Shown: positions 36,574 to 45,433 of the stretch, in pieces
Position numbering within the stretch: the first letter of the stretch is position 1
Layout: each line of letters starts with the position of its first letter
Source: Formosa sediminum
GTDB lineage: Bacteria > Bacteroidota > Bacteroidia > Flavobacteriales > Flavobacteriaceae
DNA length: 64,000 nt
Direction of reading: 5' to 3'
Assembly: GCF_007197735.1 (NCBI RefSeq)
Contig: NZ_CP041637.1
Span: 3,691,001-3,755,000 of the forward strand
Program-made: the position numbers and the translations under genes
The notes under the pieces: model-generated
What the model saw: the letters and a program-made list of their open reading frames with translations, nothing else
What the model was told of the DNA's origin: nothing
Databases searched by the model: none

Positions 36574-37872
36574 ATGAATACAATAGAAAATCCTCCAATT
36601 GTTCCTAAGAAAAATCTCATTCCATTTATTCTTATCACATCTTTATTTGCGCTATGGGGTTTTGCAAACGATATTACAAACCCAATGGTTGCTGCCTTTG
36701 CAACAGTTATGGAAATATCTACGGCTAAAGCAGCATTAGTACAGTTGGCATTTTACGGAGGATATGCTACTATGGCCATTCCTGCGGCTTTATTTGTAAG
36801 AAAATATTCGTATAAAAAAGGTATTCTTTTGGGGTTATCGCTTTATGCATTTGGTGCTTTATTATTTTTTCCTGCTGCAAAATATGAAGTTTTCGGATTC
36901 TTTTTAGGGTCCCTCTACATCTTAACATTCGGATTGGCTTTTCTAGAAACTACTGCCAATCCTTACATCTTATCTATGGGAGATGCCAAAACAGCTACAC
37001 AGCGTTTAAATTTAGCACAATCATTCAATCCTATCGGTTCGCTTTTTGGAATGTTTGTCGCTTCTAAATTTATTTTAGTGGCTCTAGATTCCGATAAAAG
37101 AAACGAAATGGGCGAAATAATTTTCACCACTTTATCAGAAACTCAAAAAGCTGTAGTACGTACACACGATTTAGCCATCATTAGAAACCCATATGTTATT
37201 TTAGGTTTTGTAGTAATAGCTATGTTAGTTGTTATAGCCGTTACTAAAATGCCACAAACACATAATCAAAATAATTATTCGAGTGCTAAATCGTCTTTTA
37301 AAAGATTGTTTAAAAATGGAAAATATAAAGAAGGTGTAATTGCCCAATTATTTTACGTAGCCGCTCAAATTATGTGTTGGACATTTATAATACAATATGC
37401 AGGACACCTAGGAATTTCTAAAGCCGATGCCCAAAATTACAACATCTTAGCCATGTCTATATTTTTAGGAAGTCGGTTTATAAGTACGTTTTTAATGAAA
37501 TACATAAACTCTAGAAAATTACTTCTAATTTTTGCAATATGCGCTATGTTTACAATGTCTGGAGTAATCTTAATTGAAGGTATTACCGGTTTATATTTAC
37601 TTGTAGCCACATCGGCTTTCATGTCGTTAATGTTTCCAACTATATATGGTATAGCTTTACATGATTTAAGCGAAGAAGATTCTGCATTAGGTGCAGCTGG
37701 CTTAGTCATGGCTATTGTTGGTGGTGCTTTAATGCCTATTTTACAAGGTTTACTTATTGATATTGAAAAAATCGGCCCCTTACCAGGAGTTAATTTTTCA
37801 TTTATTTTACCTTTTATATGCTTTTGCATAATAGCCTTTTATGGTTATAGAACATTAAAAATCCATCACTAA
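36574..37872 (+). CDS. fucP: L-fucose permease (MFS, FucP family)
   Basis: 432 residues with twelve predicted transmembrane helices. It matches the fucose:H+ symporter family in length (E. coli FucP 438) and motifs: SLFALWGFANDITNPM in helix 1 (an acidic residue as in FucP), QLAFYGGYATMAIPAALF in helix 2, LAFLETTANPYI with the functional glutamate, and RLNLAQSFNPIGSLFG. It imports L-fucose freed by the GH95 enzymes across the inner membrane. It follows aldA by 228 bp but after a terminator, so it probably has its own promoter. Other sugars of the FucP/GluP branch are possible; neighbours favour fucose. Confidence 0.92.
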   Translation: MNTIENPPIVPKKNLIPFILITSLFALWGFANDITNPMVAAFATVMEISTAKAALVQLAFYGGYATMAIPAALFVRKYSYKKGILLGLSLYAFGALLFFPAAKYEVFGFFLGSLYILTFGLAFLETTANPYILSMGDAKTATQRLNLAQSFNPIGSLFGMFVASKFILVALDSDKRNEMGEIIFTTLSETQKAVVRTHDLAIIRNPYVILGFVVIAMLVVIAVTKMPQTHNQNNYSSAKSSFKRLFKNGKYKEGVIAQLFYVAAQIMCWTFIIQYAGHLGISKADAQNYNILAMSIFLGSRFISTFLMKYINSRKLLLIFAICAMFTMSGVILIEGITGLYLLVATSAFMSLMFPTIYGIALHDLSEEDSALGAAGLVMAIVGGALMPILQGLLIDIEKIGPLPGVNFSFILPFICFCIIAFYGYRTLKIHH

Positions 37873-37921
37873 TTTTTCCTATTTGAAACTACACTAAAAA
37901 AATCTTATTACACAAATCAGT

Positions 37922-38686
37922 CTATATATTCAAATTCCAATTATAGTCTTTATATGAAACTGTAGCGTCTTTTTCAATTTTAGTTGTACTGTACATATTA
38001 AGAAAATTAATTATGCTACCATAAGCCTGAAAATCTTCTGCAAACCATTCAAATATTTTCGAAATTTCAGCAGTATGCTTTGTGAGTGTATTTTTAGAAG
38101 TATCATTTATAAATTTAGTTGCAGCCACATCTAATTGTGTTTCTAAAGACGCTGCTCTATAGGCTTTATTCAATAAATTAGGACACGAATATGATGCACA
38201 GTTTATAGCAAAATGAATTCTAGGCTCGTTCATTTTACGCAAAATTTTATGTTCAATATCTCCTAAACTATACATGGTATCTGCAATTTCAATAAAAGCT
38301 ATATCCCATGGATCTTTAATATCTAATATACTGTTTAGCGGATAATTATTTAGAATTAACTGTATGGTAAATGCATTATAGGCATTAATCCAATAGGCTA
38401 AAGTTTCTTCTTTAGTCCATGTACTAGTTGGCGCATTATCTTTTAAAATTTTCAAATACGCCTGTAACACATTTTCTTCAGTTTTAAACCCCTTATAATC
38501 TACATTTCCTTCTGTAGACACGTATTTAGAAACTAATGCATCCCATAATTCATGATTTACAACTCTAGATAAATCTAAATTATTATTGTAGTGGACTAAA
38601 CTATCATTATGTTTATTATAAGTAGGCTGCCGATTGGCCCAACCCATTATAGGAATTAGTAATACAATTAAAAAGGAAAGTTTCAT
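37922..38686 (-). CDS. Secreted DUF547 protein
   Basis: 254 residues. The signal peptide ends near GWANRQ. The DUF547 core follows: WTKEETLAYWINAYNAFTIQL, then RIHFAINCASYSCPNL, with the conserved cysteine pair. DUF547 shares a papain/transglutaminase-like arrangement in some analyses, but its activity is unknown. It converges with fucP (49 bp between stops), so it is not part of the fucose unit, and is divergent from the kinase gene at 39013. Confidence 0.8.
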   Translation of the reverse strand: MKLSFLIVLLIPIMGWANRQPTYNKHNDSLVHYNNNLDLSRVVNHELWDALVSKYVSTEGNVDYKGFKTEENVLQAYLKILKDNAPTSTWTKEETLAYWINAYNAFTIQLILNNYPLNSILDIKDPWDIAFIEIADTMYSLGDIEHKILRKMNEPRIHFAINCASYSCPNLLNKAYRAASLETQLDVAATKFINDTSKNTLTKHTAEISKIFEWFAEDFQAYGSIINFLNMYSTTKIEKDATVSYKDYNWNLNI

Positions 38687-39012
38687 CTCTATTATTATCT
38701 ATTTATAATTTATACTATAAAGACGATTAAAATGTAAAATACTAACATGAACAGCTCTGTTTTTTTCATTGAATTATAAAGTTCTTTAAAAATTTAAGTC
38801 TAAATATGGTATAAATATTTTAATAGTGTTAGGTATATAATACACTTACGTCTATAATACAAGCCTTTATTTTAACAGCTGTAAATTGATGATTTAAAAT
38901 ATTAAAATACACCATATAACTTTAATTACTTTATACTTTAAAATTTTAAATACTTTTGATTCGCGCTTATAATTTTAACCCTAAAAAAGGAACAGAAGAA
39001 AAATAGTTAAAT
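38687..39012. other. 326-bp divergent promoter region
   Basis: Between DUF547 (-) and the kinase gene (+). Strongly AT-rich. No terminator, paired direct repeat or open frame found; presumably holds both promoters. Confidence 0.5.
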
Positions 39013-40002
39013 ATGTTTATATTAGATGCTAATGCACCAGAAAAATTAGCGCATTACTTAAAAGATAATCAATGGTTATCTAACGACGATTACATTTTAT
39101 CTTTAACCAAAGCTGGTGAAGGTAATATGAATTATGTATTACGTGTAACCACTAAGTTAGGCACTTTTATTATAAAACAATCTCGCGGCTATGTTGAAAA
39201 ATATCCGCAAATAAAAGCTCCAGAAAAACGTGTTTTAACTGAAGCTGAATTTTACACAAAAATTAGCTCAGTTAACGCTTTAAAACAACAAATGCCTAAA
39301 ATACTAGGGTTAGATGCTTTTAATAATATTTTACTCTTAGAAGATCTCGGTAAAGCCTCAGATTTTAATAGTATGTACACATCAGGTTATATACTTACAA
39401 AAGACGAGACTTTGGTTTTGGTAGCCTATTTAAATGTATTACACACTAAATCTAAAAAAGAAGTTAGCGATAATGAACTTGCAAATTTAGAGATGCGTAA
39501 ATTGAATTACGAACACATTTTTCATTACCCTTTTTTAATAGATAACGGATTTGACTTAGATAGTATTCAAGATGGTTTACAATCTTTAGCCTTAAACTAT
39601 AAAACAGATGCTCTTTTAAAAAGTAAAGTACAGGAATTAGGCACACACTACATGGCAAAAGGATGCTACCTTTTACACGGCGATTATTACCCAGCAAGCT
39701 GGCTATCGACTTCTAATGGCGTTAAAATTATAGATCCTGAATTTTGTTATTATGGTTCTAGAGAATTTGATTTAGGGGTTTTTATTGCTCATTTATATAT
39801 CTCTAAACAACCCGAATCTATTATAGATTTAGTACAATCAACTTACTCAGATTATAAGTCTTTAAATCAATCACTATTAAATGGTTTTATAGGAATAGAA
39901 ATTATGAGACGCTTAATTGGTTTAGCCCAGCTCCCTTTACAAATGAATTTAAAAGACAAAGCCAAGCTTTTAGAATTTGCGTATCAATCCATAATACAAT
40001 AA
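39013..40002 (+). CDS. Phosphotransferase of the APH/methylthioribose-kinase superfamily
   Basis: 329 residues, a protein-kinase-like small-molecule kinase. The nucleotide-binding loop is AGEGNMNYVLRV, followed by the lysine in FIIKQSRG; the catalytic loop LLHGDYYPASWL has HGD, and the metal-binding DPE is in KIIDPEFCYYG. The GEGNMN loop resembles methylthioribose kinases, whereas the catalytic loop shows Y where they often have N. The gene overlaps no other but sits 2 bp before a nucleoside hydrolase, so the two are translationally coupled. The pair may phosphorylate the pentose the hydrolase releases. Substrate unknown. Confidence 0.75.
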   Translation: MFILDANAPEKLAHYLKDNQWLSNDDYILSLTKAGEGNMNYVLRVTTKLGTFIIKQSRGYVEKYPQIKAPEKRVLTEAEFYTKISSVNALKQQMPKILGLDAFNNILLLEDLGKASDFNSMYTSGYILTKDETLVLVAYLNVLHTKSKKEVSDNELANLEMRKLNYEHIFHYPFLIDNGFDLDSIQDGLQSLALNYKTDALLKSKVQELGTHYMAKGCYLLHGDYYPASWLSTSNGVKIIDPEFCYYGSREFDLGVFIAHLYISKQPESIIDLVQSTYSDYKSLNQSLLNGFIGIEIMRRLIGLAQLPLQMNLKDKAKLLEFAYQSIIQ

Positions 40003-40004
40003 GA

Positions 40005-40973
40005 ATGAAAATTTACAAATTAATATTACTTATATCATTAACCACTAGCCTTAATGCACAAACAAAAATTTGGTTTGACACAGATATAATGATTGGGATG
40101 CCCGATGTGCGTCCGCGTGAAGTTGATGATGGAATTACACTTATAATGGCATTAAAACAACCCAATATTGAAATTGTAGGCATTAGTAATATTACGTATG
40201 TAGATTACGGTTACGGTGTTATAAATAAAATTTTAAATTGGCACCACACAGGTAAATCTATCCCAGTTTACAAAGGATCTAACTTAGCCAACGATTTAGG
40301 TACAGAAAACGATGCTACAAGAGCGTTATACCAAGCGTTAAAAAAAGAAAAACTAACAATTTTAGCGCTTGGTCCAATGACTAATATTGCGACGTTAATT
40401 AAAAATCATCCCGATATTATTCCGCAAATAGAACGCGTTGTTATGTGCGCAGCACGTACTCCAGATTTACCTTTTAATCCCGGACATGGAAAGCTTAATT
40501 TATTTGATTATAACTACGAATTAGACACTGCATCTATGACCACATTATTGCAAAGCGAAGTGCCTTTAGAGTTTGCTGGTTACGAACCGAGTTCGTATAC
40601 CTTTATTGGTAATATAGATTTAGCTAGTTTAGATTTAAATCAAGAAGCAGACCAATGGTTATTTAATATTGTACAGCCATGGATGGAAGTCAACGAAAAA
40701 CTTTTTGGGATTCGTGGATTTATTCCTTTTGATTGCTCTACATTAGGTATTGTAACTCATCCAGAGTATTTCACATATTACGAAAACATACCCATACAAG
40801 AAAATTATAAGAAAAATGATGCGTCAGTAATTCAGCCCGATACACCATATAAAAAGTTTCTAGAGGTTTCTTACGACTTTAAATCTAGTAAAAAAGTGAA
40901 ATACGCACGTAGAGCGTTATTAGGTTTTGAAGAACAAATTTTAAAAACCTTAAGCGTCACTAACACTAATTAG
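40005..40973 (+). CDS. Secreted nucleoside hydrolase-family protein
   Basis: 322 residues. The signal peptide ends at SLNAQ, so it acts in the periplasm or outside, unusual for this mostly cytoplasmic family. The N-terminal signature departs from the usual DTDPGxDDA: here FDTD is followed by an 11-residue insert and then EVDDGITLI, keeping the Ca2+-binding aspartates. ALGPMTNIATLI, the family's second block, is intact. It would hydrolyse N-glycosidic bonds of ribonucleosides, or a related substrate. It is coupled (2 bp) to the sugar-kinase-like gene, although the two products would be in different compartments. Confidence 0.8.
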   Translation: MKIYKLILLISLTTSLNAQTKIWFDTDIMIGMPDVRPREVDDGITLIMALKQPNIEIVGISNITYVDYGYGVINKILNWHHTGKSIPVYKGSNLANDLGTENDATRALYQALKKEKLTILALGPMTNIATLIKNHPDIIPQIERVVMCAARTPDLPFNPGHGKLNLFDYNYELDTASMTTLLQSEVPLEFAGYEPSSYTFIGNIDLASLDLNQEADQWLFNIVQPWMEVNEKLFGIRGFIPFDCSTLGIVTHPEYFTYYENIPIQENYKKNDASVIQPDTPYKKFLEVSYDFKSSKKVKYARRALLGFEEQILKTLSVTNTN

Positions 40974-41162
40974 CGATACTTAAAAGTACCCTTTTTAAAC
41001 CCATACTAAAACCCGTGATTTGTCATGTATTATGCGCTAATATCTCTTGAGAACTCATGGGTTGATTTTCCTAATATTTTGAATGAAGTAATTTTCTAAA
41101 TATTGCGAATAGGTGATATATAATTAATACCCACTAAATAAGCTCTAAATCAGTTTGATGCT

Positions 41163-41176
41163 AAAAAAAAAAAAAA
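41163..41176 (+). repeat. Poly-A tract of 14
   Basis: Uninterrupted run of 14 A in the intergenic region 40974-41253, the longest homopolymer noticed. It is non-coding and may vary in length by slippage. Confidence 0.6.
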
Positions 41177-41253
41177 TTAAATGCATTTACTGTGTTTGTT
41201 CAGAATTCAAAATACAAATCGATAAGCATGTAACTTCAAATTAATAAACGATA

Positions 41254-42072
41254 CTAGTTTATATAATCAAATTTCAGAATATTTGCTTTACCCTTTCTTC
41301 CTTCATTAGAAATGTATAAATCTCCATTCGCTTTAAAAAATATACCTTCTGGTTGTTTAAAGTGCGAATAGTTTAAGGAATATTTGTTTATAATTTCACC
41401 TTCTAAAGTCATTTCAACCATGAGTTTACCTATAGACGAAATTACAAATAAGGTATTTGTTTTTGGATGAATTGCTAAACCACTAGGTGCAAAATCATGT
41501 TTCTTTCCTTTAAATTTAAAATGTTTTTTTGAAATGGTGAATACTGGTGTTTTCTGCAACGTTTGCGTATCTAAATTAAAAGCGTAAATAACGTTATAAT
41601 CTTCATCGTCAATTTCAACTTCTTCTTTACAAGCAATTAATAATTGGTTATTTAAAGCGTCAAAATATAAACCTTCCGTATCTTGCTTTTCACTTAAAAA
41701 TGTTTTGTGTTTTTCAACTTTAGGAGCATTTTTAAAATCTGTAATCTCATATATTGCGCCATCAGACCTTAACACATAAACAGTATCATTATTAATAGCA
41801 ATATCTTCGTAATCACCATCTTTACCAAACTCATAAATTCCTTCTACTTTCCCCGACTCTAAATTATATTCAAACAATTTTCCATCCTCATCATTAATAC
41901 TTAAAATATGAGGAAAATCTAGCACAGAAATACCAGAAATTTCGACTAGTTTCTTAGACATTTCCCAGGTTTTAGAAGGTTTATCTAACTGATAATTTGA
42001 AGAAGTTTCTATATTAGTATTCGGATTTTTACAAGTCCAAAAAAATAAAAGTAGAAAGATATTTTTAAACAT
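41254..42072 (-). CDS. SdiA-regulated-like β-propeller lipoprotein
   Basis: 272 residues from the ATG at 42072; the longer frame starts at a TTG (42120) and places the signal internally. Signal with lipobox FFWTC. The rest is a β-propeller of the SdiA-regulated/esterase-like phytase-like group: LVEISGISVLDFPHILSINDEDG at the start, QDTEGLYFD, FAPSGLAIHPKTNTLFVISS and QPEGIFFKANGDLYISNEG. Such proteins are found in many Bacteroidota with no proven activity. Probably membrane-anchored in the periplasm or on the surface. Monocistronic, as the next minus-strand gene upstream (42218) is followed by its own gap. Confidence 0.75.
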   Translation of the reverse strand: MFKNIFLLLFFWTCKNPNTNIETSSNYQLDKPSKTWEMSKKLVEISGISVLDFPHILSINDEDGKLFEYNLESGKVEGIYEFGKDGDYEDIAINNDTVYVLRSDGAIYEITDFKNAPKVEKHKTFLSEKQDTEGLYFDALNNQLLIACKEEVEIDDEDYNVIYAFNLDTQTLQKTPVFTISKKHFKFKGKKHDFAPSGLAIHPKTNTLFVISSIGKLMVEMTLEGEIINKYSLNYSHFKQPEGIFFKANGDLYISNEGRKGKANILKFDYIN

Positions 42073-42217
42073 ACACTTAAGATAATTAATGATAAAGACT
42101 GGTGAATTTAGTAATTTCAATTATAAACAAAGAATAATTTTAATGTAAGTTAATCTGACTTCTTTAATAGTTACAGAGTTAAAAGTAGAACATCCCTGAA
42201 TCATTTATAAAATCACA

Positions 42218-42355
42218 CTATTTTTTTACACTCATGGCTACGCCTATGGCAATACCTAAACTTAACCATAACGCCAAATTATCTGTAGCTACTCCTACAG
42301 CTGTACCAATAGCTACTCCTAATCCTATTGTTAATCCTTTCTTCTTCGTATTCAT
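42218..42355 (-). CDS. Small hydrophobic glycine-zipper protein, 45 residues
   Basis: ATG 42355 to TAG 42218. Basic N-terminus (MNTKKKG), then a glycine-rich hydrophobic helix (LGVAIGTAVGVA), a short turn (TDNLALW), a second helix (LSLGIAIGVAMS) and a basic end (VKK). This is the make-up of a two-helix glycine-zipper membrane peptide; similar short proteins of unknown function are common in Bacteroidota. It lies directly downstream of the terminator at 42421-42458, so it needs its own promoter. Toxin-like or membrane-stress roles are possible but not shown. Confidence 0.7.
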   Translation of the reverse strand: MNTKKKGLTIGLGVAIGTAVGVATDNLALWLSLGIAIGVAMSVKK

Positions 42356-42420
42356 ATTAAATATTTTAATTATAGGGTGTTCTATTTTTTAGAGCGATTT
42401 CTAGACTTTTCACTAAAATA

Positions 42421-42458
42421 AAAAAAAGCCGCTTAACACTTAGGTTAAACGGCTTTTT
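42421..42458 (-). terminator. Intrinsic terminator of the spondin-domain gene
   Basis: Stem AAAAAGCCG(C)TTAAC / GTTAA(A)CGGCTTTTT with one mismatch and a 6-nt loop, 33 bp after the stop at 42492, with T5 plus A/T on the minus strand. Good on both strands. Confidence 0.9.
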
Positions 42459-42491
42459 ATTTGATATGTAAATAGTATGACGCGTTGTGTT

Positions 42492-43856
42492 TTAGTTTGC
42501 TGTGATTGTAATTTGCAATACAGCATTCACTGCAGGATAAGTAAATCCATCATTGACATCGCTTAATAATTGTACTGGAGCATTTTCATCTATACCAGTA
42601 TCGGCACCTAACTGATTACCTACAGTATTAGGACCAAAGGCTGGCTGCTCATTTTGTTCTGTACCAGCATCCCAAAGGTATACATACGAAGTAATGTCTC
42701 CGCTCATAGGCGTGCCGTTGGCATTAAATAATTCAATACCGGTATCTTCTGTAGCAAATAACACATCGTTTGTAGATGCAAGCATAGATGCAAAAGATAA
42801 GGCTTGTCCTGCTTCTGCTGAAAAACTAAATTGATAAGATGCCCCTGGTAATAATGGCCCTGCAGCACTTGAACCTACAGGTGTATTAAATACATCGCCC
42901 ATAATTTGCCCTTCTAGAGTACCGATTGCACTTGCTAATTCCGAAACATCACCATCTTCAGCTATATGCTCTAATCCTAAACCATAATCAACCGAACCTT
43001 CTGTAAATAATGGCATTGTTCCTGTTTCATGCACCACCCAAATTCCTGGTGACGACGGATAAGTAATTCCTGTTTGTTCTGCTGTATAGGTCCCTAAATC
43101 TGTGGTATTACCATCTTCTGCAATGGCTTCCACTCCATATCCGTAATCAGATTCACCTTCTTCAAATAACGGATTCATGCCACCGTGTACTACAAATACT
43201 CCTGGCGATAACGGTGCTGCTTTCATACCTTCACTTGTATCTAAGCTTGCGGTACTTAAATCTTCAATAGACACTGTAAATTCTGTACCAGCAATATGTG
43301 TTACTGTAACTTGAATTAAAGCGCTCACTTCTGGATAATTAAAAGCGACTCCATTAGTTACGTTTTCAATTTTTAAGACTGCTCCATTTTCTTCTTCACC
43401 TGTATCCGGACCAGATTGATTTCCTACGGTGTTAGGTCCCACACCAGGTTCTTCGTTAATCTCGGTACCAGCATCCCAAAGATAGACTTGGCTTGTTACA
43501 TCGCCAGAAATAGCATCGCCATTATCATCGTATAACGCAATACCATCGCCGTCTGGTGCAAAGAATAAATCGTTTGTCGCGGCAAGCATGGTTACAAAAG
43601 ATAATTTATGACTTCTACCAGCATTAATAGTAAATTCGTAACGTTTTCCTGGTGTCGCTGGTCCAGGACTAGCATCGCCAACAGGAGTATTAAACACACC
43701 TGAGCCAGCAAACATATAAGCCGAGCCTACATTTTCTATGGTTACCGTAAAGTCTGATGTCGCCACAGGTTCGATTAAAGTAGAATCATCATCATTATCA
43801 CAGCTATATACTAGCGTGATCAACATTAAAAGTGTAAAAAGTCTAAAAGTTTTCAT
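42492..43856 (-). CDS. Spondin-domain lipoprotein with internal duplication
   Basis: 454 residues, acidic. Lipobox LVYSC then a DNDDD linker. Residues ~35-195 form one spondin_N-like domain (GVFNTPVGDASPG, SFVTMLAATNDLFFAPDG, VYLWDAGTE, GPNTVGNQ); the same blocks recur at about 320-450. Between them two further copies of an SPG(V/I)(F/W)VVH...EHIAEDG unit lie at about 220-310. The protein is thus a duplicated domain whose second copy carries an extra repeat pair. Spondin domains bind matrix or metal in animals; bacterial roles are unknown. It lies next to a two-component pair, which it may be controlled by. Confidence 0.8.
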   Translation of the reverse strand: MKTFRLFTLLMLITLVYSCDNDDDSTLIEPVATSDFTVTIENVGSAYMFAGSGVFNTPVGDASPGPATPGKRYEFTINAGRSHKLSFVTMLAATNDLFFAPDGDGIALYDDNGDAISGDVTSQVYLWDAGTEINEEPGVGPNTVGNQSGPDTGEEENGAVLKIENVTNGVAFNYPEVSALIQVTVTHIAGTEFTVSIEDLSTASLDTSEGMKAAPLSPGVFVVHGGMNPLFEEGESDYGYGVEAIAEDGNTTDLGTYTAEQTGITYPSSPGIWVVHETGTMPLFTEGSVDYGLGLEHIAEDGDVSELASAIGTLEGQIMGDVFNTPVGSSAAGPLLPGASYQFSFSAEAGQALSFASMLASTNDVLFATEDTGIELFNANGTPMSGDITSYVYLWDAGTEQNEQPAFGPNTVGNQLGADTGIDENAPVQLLSDVNDGFTYPAVNAVLQITITAN

Positions 43857-43927
43857 TTGTATCTATGTTTTAAATTATATCTACAAATGTGGGATTATAG
43901 TATCACCAAATTCTAACAGAGTGATAA

Positions 43928-43963
43928 CTATATCATAAAATATTATAACATTTTATGATATAG
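43928..43963 (-). terminator. Long AT-rich hairpin overlapping the histidine kinase stop codon
   Basis: Perfect 14-bp stem CTATATCATAAAAT/ATTTTATGATATAG with an 8-nt loop; the kinase stop codon lies in one arm. It could be the terminator of the two-component operon or a protein-binding site in front of the spondin gene (71 bp upstream of its start). Confidence 0.55.
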
Positions 43964-45428
43964 CATGGCCGTGAATAGGTAGACTAAAGAAAAATTCTGT
44001 GCCCTTATTTTTAATACTTGTTACTTTTATAGAGGCATTATGTAAATCCATTATTTTTTTAACAATGGCTAAACCAAGACCGCTTCCCTTCTCTGCATCA
44101 GAATAGAATTTACCTTTACGATACCTTTCAAAAATGTGTGGCAGTTCTTGTGATGCAATACCGCTTCCTGTATCTGCCACTTTAATCATAACGTTTTGGT
44201 CTTCTCTTAAAAGTTCTAAAGTTACCACATCGCCAGATTTACAGTGTTTAATGGCATTATCTATTATATTTTGCAATGCGCGGTCTATTAATGCAATGTC
44301 TGCGTATACTAAAGGTAGATCTTTAGAATATACTGTATTTATACTGATGCCTTTGTTTTTTGCAATAATTCTATATTTATCGGCTATATCTTGAATAATT
44401 TCTGCCATTTGTATGGCTTCTGGTTGTAAGTGTTTTTGTTGTGCCTCCAAAAGACTTAACTCAAAGAGGTCGTCTACTAACTTTTTAAGTCGATCTGAAT
44501 TTTTCAAAACAATTTCCATATACCTTGTCTTTTCTTCCGCTTTTAAATCATCGCCTTTAATTAATAAAGTTTCTATAAATCCGCGTATCGAAGCAATTGG
44601 CGTTCTTAAATCGTGTGAAATATTTGCGATAAGTTCTTTTCGTAAAGTATCTACACTTTGTAATTCTTGTATATTACTTTGAATGGTATCTGCCATATCG
44701 TTATACGTACTCGCTAACATCCCCATTTCGCCATGTGTGACACCTACAACTCTCGCATCGTGATTGCCGTGCTTAAACGATTTAAAAGCATCGGTAATTT
44801 TGTTGAAATTTCGAGTTAAAAAATAAACGGCAATTAAAGCAATAACTAAAGCTGCAAATAGCGCATATAACATGGTACGCACACTAAGTTTACGAATGTA
44901 ACTCGCCTCATGTTTGGCTATTAGCGTATCGTAGTCGTTCCCGCCTACTATAGTGTAAATATAGCCTACAGGCTTATTGTTATATATATAAGGTGCCGCC
45001 GAAAATATTTTTTTAGTTCCCGGTAATTTGGGGTCATCCCCTTTTATAAACACCTCTCCATCCTTAGCAATAAAAGCTTTAATAGGTTCTAAATTAATGG
45101 TTTTAGCTTTTACTTCTTTATTCATAGCGACATGTTTTAAGATGTTGCCGTCTAAATCTAGTAAATACACTTCTGTAGCAGGGTTTGTAGCCATAACGTG
45201 ATGCATTAAACTACTCATTTTCGCTGCTGCTACAGTATCGCCATCGTAGAGGCCTTGTATTTCCTCTACAATATATTTTGCTACATGTTTATTTAGACCT
45301 TGACTAATTTCGTCATGATAATCTTCAGAAAGACTTCTTGAACTTTTAGTGATAAGAAAAGCTAACAGCACAAACAAAAGGGTGAGTACGCCTGCTATTT
45401 TAAAAAAAAGGGTGTTTTTAGTTTTCAT
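43953..45428 (-). CDS. Sensor histidine kinase
   Basis: 491 residues from ATG 45428. The longer frame begins at TTG 45467 inside the response regulator gene and is unlikely; the chosen start is 5 bp after the regulator's stop. TM1 (about 8-28), a periplasmic sensor (about 30-175: TNPATEVYLLDLDGNILKH is dCACHE-like), TM2 (about 185-207), HAMP, HisKA with H272 (NISHDLRTPIASIRG), HATPase (IIDNAIKHCK, DTGSGIASQE, GSGLGLAIVKKI). It forms a standard pair with the adjacent OmpR-type regulator. Stimulus unknown. No link to the HTCS is apparent. Confidence 0.93.
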   Translation of the reverse strand: MKTKNTLFFKIAGVLTLLFVLLAFLITKSSRSLSEDYHDEISQGLNKHVAKYIVEEIQGLYDGDTVAAAKMSSLMHHVMATNPATEVYLLDLDGNILKHVAMNKEVKAKTINLEPIKAFIAKDGEVFIKGDDPKLPGTKKIFSAAPYIYNNKPVGYIYTIVGGNDYDTLIAKHEASYIRKLSVRTMLYALFAALVIALIAVYFLTRNFNKITDAFKSFKHGNHDARVVGVTHGEMGMLASTYNDMADTIQSNIQELQSVDTLRKELIANISHDLRTPIASIRGFIETLLIKGDDLKAEEKTRYMEIVLKNSDRLKKLVDDLFELSLLEAQQKHLQPEAIQMAEIIQDIADKYRIIAKNKGISINTVYSKDLPLVYADIALIDRALQNIIDNAIKHCKSGDVVTLELLREDQNVMIKVADTGSGIASQELPHIFERYRKGKFYSDAEKGSGLGLAIVKKIMDLHNASIKVTSIKNKGTEFFFSLPIHGHAIS

Positions 45429-45433
45429 AAGTA

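Noticed and set aside
37437-37829. 130-codon minus-strand frame
   Set aside because: Antisense shadow inside fucP, whose membrane topology and motifs are clear; no domain seen in the shadow.
38704-38722. Single TATAATTTATA upstream of DUF547
   Set aside because: Only one half-site; no second copy at 21 bp, so probably chance in AT-rich DNA.
41163-41176. Poly-A tract as a phase-variation switch
   Set aside because: Not inside or immediately upstream of a coding region; recorded only as a repeat.
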